The notes beneath the pieces were generated by a model. That model had not been told where the DNA came from. It did not search any database and saw only the letters and a program-made list of their open reading frames with translations. Positions 58,136 to 64,000 of a stretch of 64,000 nucleotides of DNA are shown one piece after another; the stretch's first letter is position 1; each line of letters begins with the position of its first letter. Position numbers and translations under genes: made by a program. Where the stretch lies: positions 1 through 64,000 of the forward strand of contig JBCDAU010000023.1 of NCBI GenBank assembly GCA_039185015.1, read 5' to 3'. This DNA is from JBCBSZ01 sp039185015. Lineage in GTDB: Bacteria > Actinomycetota > Acidimicrobiia > Acidimicrobiales > Poriferisodalaceae.

Positions 58136-61018
58136 TCAACCGATCACGGGCGTGAGATCGACGATCGGATCGGGGAGCGGCTCATCGCCCAGGCCGCCGA
58201 GGACCGGGCCCTCGGTGAAGTTGAAGACGCCGCCGTCCTCGGCGACGAGGACGTAGCCGTCGGCGACCGCTGCGGCAGCGACCAATGGTGAGTTGAGCTC
58301 GGTGTCGGCGAGCGATCCCGCGAAGCGCGCCTCGAAGGCGAAGACGCCGCCGTCGGCGGTGACGACCCAGTAGCCGGTGCCGTCGGGGTCGGTGATGACA
58401 TCGACCACGCCGCCGGCCGCCTGCTCGGCGGTGAGCGAGCCGGCGAACCGGGCCGAGCCGTAGGTGAAGATGCCGCCGTCGGCGGACACGAGGACGTAGC
58501 CCTGGCCGTCGGGCGCCATGGCTCCGGCGACGACCGGGGCGGCGAGCTGCTCGCCGGAGGCGTCCCCGAACGACGAGGCCGCGCCCCGCGTGATGATGCG
58601 TCCGAAGCTGGTCACGACCCACGCCCGACGGGCATCGACCCCGGTGAGCAGGTCGACGACCGCCTCACCCGGCGCGAGGTCGAGCGAGAAGCTGGGGGTG
58701 GCCAACGCACCCGTCGGTTCGAAGCCCCGGGCCCAGATGACGGCATCGGAGGTCAGCACGAGGGCGGCGTTGACCCCGGGCAGCGCCGAGATGGCGACGA
58801 CCTGGCCGCCCGTCGTGATGCCGAGGTCGTCGAGGTCCGGTGCGCCGCCGAACGAGGAGATCCCGCCGTCGTCGTCCACGAGCACGTAGCCGACCGCCGA
58901 CGGGGAGGCGACGATCGGCCCCGTCTCGAGGACGGGCCCCTGGCCGTTGTCGTTCTCGGCGACCAGGCGGAGCGCGTAGGGCACTCCCTCGTCGAGTCCG
59001 GTGACCCGTACGGTCCTCGCCTCCTGGTCGATCTCGGGCACGCCGGCAGTGGGGAGGATCTGGACGCTCACCTCGGTGGGCAGGCCGCCGTCGTCGGCGA
59101 GCACCCAGGACGCGGAGAGCTCGCCGGACGCGCTGCCCAGCTCCGACAAGGTGAGCTCGCCCGGGGCGGTGGACGGCAGCGCGGTCAGGGTGGTCGCCGG
59201 CCCGGCGCCGGGCACCGAGAGGCCGCGCACCTCCACCTCGTACGCGGTCCCGTTGGTGAGGCCGGTGATGGCCGCGGTGGTGCCGTCGACGACGATCTGG
59301 CCCTCGCTCGGTACCACGATGACCTCGTAATCGTCGGCCTCGATCGGCTCCCACGCCAGGTCGATGCGTCCGTCACCCACCTGCGACTCGATCCCGGTCA
59401 CCTCGGCCGGGACGCCCCGATCGACGAGGAAGACCCGCCCGGAGCGCTGGTCCGGTCCCGGTGCCGTGACGACCAGTCGGTCGCCGTCGTCGGCCAGCAC
59501 GGCGTTGGCACCGACCGGGAGGTCGGCATCGATCGAGACGGTCTGGCCCAGCACGACGTCGACGACCGACACCGTGCCGCCCGAGGCGTCGTCGTCGACC
59601 GAGAAGGCGACGATGCGCCCGTCGGCGGAGATCGACGGCCGGGTCCCGTCGTCGTTCACGATCGTGGTGGCGATCATGTCGTCGGTGAGCTCGTGGAGCA
59701 GGATCTCGGCCGGGCCGCCCTCGGCGACGCGGGAGGTGACGACCACCGCGGACCCGTCGGCGGACAGGGCGGGGTTGGCCGTGATCCAGCCCGGGGCGTC
59801 GCCGCTGCCGCTCGGGACCCGTCGTACCGTCCCGTCGTCGAGATCTCGGACGAACACGTCGACCGCAGCGTCGACGTCGTCATCGGTGAGGTCGTTGGCC
59901 GCCGACTCGAAGGCCACGACCGTTCCGTCACCCGAGATGACCGGATCGAGGCTGGCGGCGTTGGCCGGGCCACCGTTGACGTCGGTCGACACGAGCGTGG
60001 TCTCGCCGGTGTCGAGGTCGTGGACGAAGACGTCGGCGATGACGCCGTTGTCGTCGATCGAGGTCAGGTTCGAGGCGAACGAGGTGAAGGCGACCCGTCG
60101 GCCGTCGGCGGACAGCGACGGGCTGATGCTGCCGGCGTTGGCCGACGAGCCGTCGAGTGCTCGGGACACCAGCTGGATCTCGCCGGTGTCGAGGTCGTGC
60201 ACGAACACGTTGAGCTCGTCGTTGTCGTCGTCGTCCTCACCGTCGACCTCCCGGGCGCGGGTGACGAACGCGACCACGCTGCCGTCGGCGGAGATCGACG
60301 GTGCCGAGCTGGCCCTCGGTTGCTCGTCGTCGCCGGCGCTGACGAGGACGACCTCTCCGGCGACCGGGTCGATCCGGTACACGTCGGCGAGCTCATCGGT
60401 GTCGTCGGCGAGGAGGCGGGCCGTCGTCACGAAGGCGATGTAGCGCCCGTCGGCGGAGACGTCTGCGGTGCTCGTCCCGTCGGCGCTGGCGGTGATCAGC
60501 TCGACCGGGCTCCAGGTCGCGGAGAGGGAGACGTCGCCGGCTCGTGGCGTCGTCTCACCGACATGGCTGTACAGGTAGCCCGCGACGGCGATGTGGTAGC
60601 GCTCGCCGCCCTCGACGGCGATGGACACCTCGGAGTGGAGGTCGCCCTCGAGGAAGTCGACGTCGTCGGACCAGGCGAGGAGCTCGAGCTCGCCCGGCTC
60701 CCCGCGCCAGACCGACAGCACGGTGTCGAAGTCGCTGCCGTCGGTCGACACGGTGAGGGTGCCGACCGACGACGGTGCATCCCAGGCCCACCAGACGGCA
60801 CCGCCGCTGAACACCGGTGGGAACGGTTCGCCGTCGGTCGCGGCGTCGACCGTCGATCCGGCGCCGAGCGCGACGGTCGCGCCGTTGGGTGTCGCTTCGG
60901 GCACGAGGAGGAGAGCGGCGGCGGGGTCGTCGTTGCCCGACTGCGCGCCGAGCGGACCCGCGATGGCCAGGAGGCCGAACGCGAGCCCGGCGATGCCCGC
61001 GGCGATGAGCGGTCGCAC
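58136..61018 (-). CDS. large secreted multi-domain beta-propeller protein
   Basis: 960 residues with a Sec signal (hydrophobic core about 4-24, cleavage after GAQS or nearby). Residues 30-170 resemble a pre-peptidase-like beta domain (WWAWDAPSSVGTLTVSTDGS, ERYHIAVAGY). Residues about 175-500 hold at least six TolB/PD40 blades (ISADGSVVAFV, LSADGRRVAFT, ISGDGTVVAFES, ISADGRIVAFS). Two fibronectin-III-like domains follow (about 525-700). Six roughly 40-residue repeats end the protein (about 710-960), best seen as GYVLVSADGGIFTYGSA, GYWVVTADGGVFAFEARF and GYVLVAEDGGVFNFTEG. No catalytic site is seen. Probably extracellular or surface-bound and carbohydrate- or protein-binding; function unknown. 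Confidence 0.85.
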   Translation of the reverse strand: MRPLIAAGIAGLAFGLLAIAGPLGAQSGNDDPAAALLLVPEATPNGATVALGAGSTVDAATDGEPFPPVFSGGAVWWAWDAPSSVGTLTVSTDGSDFDTVLSVWRGEPGELELLAWSDDVDFLEGDLHSEVSIAVEGGERYHIAVAGYLYSHVGETTPRAGDVSLSATWSPVELITASADGTSTADVSADGRYIAFVTTARLLADDTDELADVYRIDPVAGEVVLVSAGDDEQPRASSAPSISADGSVVAFVTRAREVDGEDDDDNDELNVFVHDLDTGEIQLVSRALDGSSANAGSISPSLSADGRRVAFTSFASNLTSIDDNGVIADVFVHDLDTGETTLVSTDVNGGPANAASLDPVISGDGTVVAFESAANDLTDDDVDAAVDVFVRDLDDGTVRRVPSGSGDAPGWITANPALSADGSAVVVTSRVAEGGPAEILLHELTDDMIATTIVNDDGTRPSISADGRIVAFSVDDDASGGTVSVVDVVLGQTVSIDADLPVGANAVLADDGDRLVVTAPGPDQRSGRVFLVDRGVPAEVTGIESQVGDGRIDLAWEPIEADDYEVIVVPSEGQIVVDGTTAAITGLTNGTAYEVEVRGLSVPGAGPATTLTALPSTAPGELTLSELGSASGELSASWVLADDGGLPTEVSVQILPTAGVPEIDQEARTVRVTGLDEGVPYALRLVAENDNGQGPVLETGPIVASPSAVGYVLVDDDGGISSFGGAPDLDDLGITTGGQVVAISALPGVNAALVLTSDAVIWARGFEPTGALATPSFSLDLAPGEAVVDLLTGVDARRAWVVTSFGRIITRGAASSFGDASGEQLAAPVVAGAMAPDGQGYVLVSADGGIFTYGSARFAGSLTAEQAAGGVVDVITDPDGTGYWVVTADGGVFAFEARFAGSLADTELNSPLVAAAAVADGYVLVAEDGGVFNFTEGPVLGGLGDEPLPDPIVDLTPVIG

Positions 61019-61101
61019 TCGTCGATCCTCCCCGATCGACCTCCGACGCTAGAGCACCGGTGATGCTCCCGAGGCTGATGGGCCACAGAACGTGGCCGGG
61101 A

Positions 61102-61536
61102 TCACCAGGTGCCGCTGACGTAGCTCTGGAGGTCGGCGGTGAGGCCTTCGAGCTCGCTGACCCGGTGCTTCACGATGTCACCGATCGAGACGATGCCACT
61201 CAGCCGGCCGTCGACCTCGACGGGCAGGTGGCGGAAGCGACCGGCGGTCATCGTCGACATCAGCTGATCCACGGAGTCGTCGAGGCCGGCGGTCTGCACG
61301 GTCTGGGTGCAGATCAGGCGGACCTCGTCGTTCAGTAACGATGCGCCGGTGGCGGCGAGCGAGCGGACGACGTCCCGTTCGGAGAGGATGCCGTCGATGC
61401 TCGTGCCATCGGTGGAGACGACGAGGGCGCCGATGCCCCGCTCACCGAGCACGGCGATCGCCTCGCGCACCGTCTCGTCGGGCCGAATCGTCGTGACCTC
61501 GGTCCCCTTGGCCTTCAGGATCCCCCGAACGTCCAT
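61102..61536 (-). CDS. CBS-domain pair protein
   Basis: 144 residues consisting of two CBS domains: first VREAIAVLGERGIGALVVST with SIDGILSERDVVRSLA, second VDQLMSTMTAGRFRHLPVEV with RLSGIVSIGDIVKHRV. CBS pairs bind adenosine ligands and regulate partner enzymes; stand-alone versions like this are common and mostly uncharacterised. I use the ATG at 61536; a GTG directly before it is possible. Divergent from the SDR gene across 129 bases. Confidence 0.9.
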   Translation of the reverse strand: MDVRGILKAKGTEVTTIRPDETVREAIAVLGERGIGALVVSTDGTSIDGILSERDVVRSLAATGASLLNDEVRLICTQTVQTAGLDDSVDQLMSTMTAGRFRHLPVEVDGRLSGIVSIGDIVKHRVSELEGLTADLQSYVSGTW

Positions 61537-61652
61537 CACACACCACCCCCTGCTCGGTGCCCGCCTTCGACAGTGTGGCACGTGACGCAGGTCACTCGCG
61601 TGGGTCCTGTCGGGGGGCTCCGCGGATCGCGGGGCCCGGACCGGGCGGCGAC

Positions 61653-61658
61653 TACGGT
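61653..61658 (+). promoter_or_regulatory. -10-like box of a leaderless SDR message
   Basis: TACGGT, then 7 bases, then the ATG at 61666. No Shine-Dalgarno sequence; the same hexamer serves mraZ and pfkA. Confidence 0.45.
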
Positions 61659-61665
61659 CGCTCGC

Positions 61666-62427
61666 ATGATCGAACAGTCCTTGGAGGGGAAGGTCGCCGT
61701 CGTGACCGGAGGGTCGCGCGGCATCGGGAAGGGGATCGCCACGGCGTTCGCCGAGGCCGGTGCGACGGTGATGATCACCAGCCGCAAGGCCGAGTCCTGT
61801 GAGGAGGCAGCGGCCGAGATCGGCCACGGCTGCGAGTGGATCGCGGCCCACGCCGGCCGACCCGAGGCGATCGACGAGGTCCTCGACGGGACGATCGAAC
61901 GGCTGGGCGGGCTCGACATCCTCGTCAACAACGCGGCGACGAACCCGTACGCCGGGCCGACGATCGACGTCGACCGGACCCGATGGGACAAGACCATCGA
62001 CCTCAACCTGACCGCACCGATGTTCTGGACCCAGGCGGCGTGGAACAAGCGGATGTCCGAGCACGGCGGCGTCGTCATCAACATCTCGTCCGTCGGCGGC
62101 CTGTCGACCAGCCCGATCCTCGGCGTGTACGACGTGACGAAGTCGGCCCTGATCCACCTGACCAAGCAGCTCGGCGCCGAGCTCGGTCCGAAGGTCCGGG
62201 TCAACGCCATCGCGCCCGGGCTCATCAAGACCGACTTCGCCCGCGCCCTGTGGGAGGGCGAGGGTGGTGACCAGGTCGCGGCCGCCTACCCGCTCGGTCG
62301 CCTCGGTGAGGTCGAGGACGTCGCCGCAGCGGCGCTGTTCCTCGCCGCTGACACGGGCAGCTGGATCACGGGTCAGACCGTCGTCCTCGACGGCGGCGGC
62401 CTCGTGTCGTTCAGCGACGTCGGTTGA
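61666..62427 (+). CDS. short-chain dehydrogenase/reductase (SDR)
   Basis: 253-residue classical SDR. Cofactor loop TGGSRGIGKGIA; ITSRK after the second strand suggests NADP(H). NNAATNPYAG, catalytic Ser in INISSVGG and Tyr-x-x-x-Lys in VYDVTKSALIHLTKQLG complete the active site. VNAIAPGLIKTDFARALWEG and ITGQTVVLDGGG are typical. Specificity (3-oxoacyl or other alcohol substrate) is not clear. I use the ATG at 61666 by position of the fold and the upstream TACGGT box. Confidence 0.9.
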   Translation: MIEQSLEGKVAVVTGGSRGIGKGIATAFAEAGATVMITSRKAESCEEAAAEIGHGCEWIAAHAGRPEAIDEVLDGTIERLGGLDILVNNAATNPYAGPTIDVDRTRWDKTIDLNLTAPMFWTQAAWNKRMSEHGGVVINISSVGGLSTSPILGVYDVTKSALIHLTKQLGAELGPKVRVNAIAPGLIKTDFARALWEGEGGDQVAAAYPLGRLGEVEDVAAAALFLAADTGSWITGQTVVLDGGGLVSFSDVG

Positions 62428-62458
62428 CCTGGCGCAGCCCGGCGCGAGGCTTCGGTGC

Positions 62459-63049
62459 ATGGTGGAACCGAACCCGAACGATCCGAAGGACGTGTTGCGT
62501 CGCTACCTGACGGCTGGTGTGGTCGCGCTTCGCTGGAAGGTCGACGGGTTGTCCGAGTACGACGTGCGACGACCGCTCACCCCCACCGGCACGAACCTGC
62601 TCGGACTTCTCAAGCACGTCGCCTACGTCGCGCTCGGCTACTTCGGCGACACCTTCGATCGGCCCCATGGGGAGGATCTCCGGGACATCGGCTCAGGTGC
62701 CGAGCCCAACGCCGACCTCTGGGCCGCCGAGGACGAGTCCTTCGATGACGTCATCGGGCTCTGGGTGCGAGCGTGGGCCCACAGCGACGCGACGATCGTC
62801 GAGCTCGAGCTCGATGCCGTGGGACGGGTGCCGTGGTGGCCGCCCGAGCACGCCGAGGTGACGCTGCAGCGGATCCTCGTCCACATGGCCACCGAGGTGC
62901 ATCGCCACGCCGGCCACGCCGACGTCCTCCGCGAACAGCTCGACGGGACCGCGGGACTCCGCGACGACAACGACAACCTCTGGATCCCGGAGAACGGGTG
63001 GGAAGCGCACCGAGCTCGGCTCCAGGCCCTGGCGGACCGCTTCAGCTGA
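62459..63049 (+). CDS. DinB-like (DUF664) protein
   Basis: 196-residue four-helix-bundle protein of the DinB/DUF664 superfamily, which includes actinobacterial thiol-dependent S-transferases and metal-binding proteins. The putative metal histidines are in LLGLLKHVAYVALGYFGD and MATEVHRHAGHADVLREQLD. WWPPEHAEVTLQRILVHM is also characteristic. Substrate unknown. The ATG is 31 bases after the SDR stop. It overlaps the convergent MFS gene by 8 bases. Confidence 0.85.
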   Translation: MVEPNPNDPKDVLRRYLTAGVVALRWKVDGLSEYDVRRPLTPTGTNLLGLLKHVAYVALGYFGDTFDRPHGEDLRDIGSGAEPNADLWAAEDESFDDVIGLWVRAWAHSDATIVELELDAVGRVPWWPPEHAEVTLQRILVHMATEVHRHAGHADVLREQLDGTAGLRDDNDNLWIPENGWEAHRARLQALADRFS

Positions 63050-64000
63050 CCTCGACCCTCGCCGCAGCGGCCGCGGTGGCGGCCTCGACCTCGCGAGTGG
63101 TCAGGACGGGAGCAGCGATGGTCGCTGCGACGAGGAGCACCACGCCGCCCACCCAGAACGGCGCGGCGAGCCCGAAGGAGTCGGCGATCAGCCCGCCGAT
63201 CAGCGCGCCGATCGGCATCCCTCCCCAGCCGAGGAACCGGTAGACGCTGTTCACGCGGCCGAGGAGCTCGTCGGGGATGATCGTCTGTCGCAGCGAGACC
63301 GTGACGACGTTCCACACGACGACGGCAGCTCCGCTGATAGCGAGCGCGACACCGACCAACCACGGGTTGGAGAGCGGAGCGATGACCAGCAGCGTCAACG
63401 CGATGGTGAAGGAACCGAACCACAGCAGCGGGCCCGGCCCCCACCGGTCGTGCAGGCGGCCGGCGAGCACGCCGCCCACGACGCTCCCGATGGCGAGCGT
63501 GGTGCCGAGAAGGCCGAAGCCGAGCTCGTCGAGTCCGAGGATGTCCTGGGCGAAGAGGACGAGGATGGACATCGCCGCGGCGAACCAGAGGTTCATGAGC
63601 CCGAGCAGGAGCGCGAGCGTGCGGAGCAGCCGGTGCGCAGCGAGCCATCGCACCCCCTCGGCGATCTCCGAACGGAGCCGCCGCGGCGCATCGGCCCGGG
63701 GCGCGGCTCGGTAGCTCCCGGGAATCGAGGCGACCAACGCCGACGCAGCGAGGAACGACGCGGCGTTGATCCAGAACGGCACGGACACGGCCAGGGCAAC
63801 GAGGAGGCCGCCGAGCGGCGGTCCGACGAAGTTGTTGGCCACGTTCTCGGCTACCTGCAGCCGTCCGTTGGCGCGAGGGAGCTGGTCGGGGTCGTCGATC
63901 AGCGACGGGAGCAGGGTCTGGCTCGCGTTGTCGAAGAAGGTCTCGGCGACGCCGAGGGCGAAGCCGAGCACGTAGAGCATCGCCATCGAGTGCTGATCGA
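63042..64000 (-). CDS. MFS transporter, EntS/MFS_3 type (5'-truncated by window edge)
   Basis: C-terminal portion of a major facilitator transporter, about 319 residues visible. The frame is still open at base 64000, so the start lies outside. Nine or so hydrophobic helices are seen. The helix QLPRANGRLQVAENVANNFV and the cytoplasmic segment LRQTIIPDELLGRVNSVYRF are typical of MFS_3 (enterobactin-exporter-like) proteins. The substrate is unknown. It is convergent with the DinB-like gene. Confidence 0.87.
   Translation of the reverse strand, partial: DQHSMAMLYVLGFALGVAETFFDNASQTLLPSLIDDPDQLPRANGRLQVAENVANNFVGPPLGGLLVALAVSVPFWINAASFLAASALVASIPGSYRAAPRADAPRRLRSEIAEGVRWLAAHRLLRTLALLLGLMNLWFAAAMSILVLFAQDILGLDELGFGLLGTTLAIGSVVGGVLAGRLHDRWGPGPLLWFGSFTIALTLLVIAPLSNPWLVGVALAISGAAVVVWNVVTVSLRQTIIPDELLGRVNSVYRFLGWGGMPIGALIGGLIADSFGLAAPFWVGGVVLLVAATIAAPVLTTREVEAATAAAAARVEVS

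Overview
The window is one contiguous stretch of an actinobacterial chromosome. By eye it is about 70% G+C. GTG starts are frequent and genes are tightly packed, with many 4-base stop/start overlaps. Several actinobacterial hallmarks are present: an MtrA-MtrB-LpqB-like signalling operon, DUF3040, a division and cell-wall (dcw) cluster without ftsA, SepF, a DivIVA/Wag31-type protein, and a Bpa/PafE-type proteasome activator. A secreted protein carries repeats of the 'GYWVVTADGGVFAF' type, which I associate with Acidimicrobiia, so Acidimicrobiia (Ilumatobacter-like) is my best guess. That assignment is inference from gene content. I saw no tRNA, rRNA, CRISPR array, prophage or insertion sequence.

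Layout. 1-4.3 kb: end of an ABC exporter operon (two FtsX-type permeases and an ATPase), facing a glpK-tetR operon. 4.4-9.9 kb: pfkA, then a potassium-uptake block of trkA and two tandem trkH genes. 9.9-13.5 kb (minus strand): mtrA-like regulator, mtrB-like kinase, a short LpqB-like lipoprotein and a sugar-nucleotide reductase-like protein. 13.6-18.5 kb: housekeeping singles (inositol-phosphatase family, PhyH oxygenase, threonine aldolase, NUDIX, DNA polymerase IV). 18.6-23.7 kb: DUF3040 and a minus-strand MoxR-DUF58-transglutaminase operon. 23.8-26.7 kb: acyl-CoA dehydrogenase, a small hypothetical protein, HNH nuclease and a lipoate-ligase-fold protein.

27.1-49.3 kb is the dcw cluster and its usual 3' neighbours: mraZ, rsmH, ftsL, ftsI, murE, mraY, murD, ftsW, murG, murC, murB, ftsQ, ftsZ, pgeF, yggS, sepF, yggT, a giant divIVA-like gene, a DksA-like gene, lspA and rluD. 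From mraZ to ftsQ every junction overlaps, which suggests one translationally coupled operon. It is controlled by a promoter carrying direct GTGGG repeats that look like MraZ operators. murF is missing from its usual place. 49.3-64 kb: an Rrf2 regulator, a phosphodiesterase, bpa, dnaE, a hypothetical protein, nitroreductase, carotenoid oxygenase, a large secreted propeller protein, a CBS protein, an SDR, a DinB-like protein and part of an MFS transporter.

The points most worth following are: the 1246-residue DivIVA-headed coiled coil with long uninterrupted 11-residue repeats; a hairpin repeat family sitting directly after stop codons at three loci; a Gly-to-Ser change in the first pore loop of one of the two TrkH subunits; the absence of murF; and a recurring leaderless-promoter pattern (TANNNT box 6-9 bases before the start codon).
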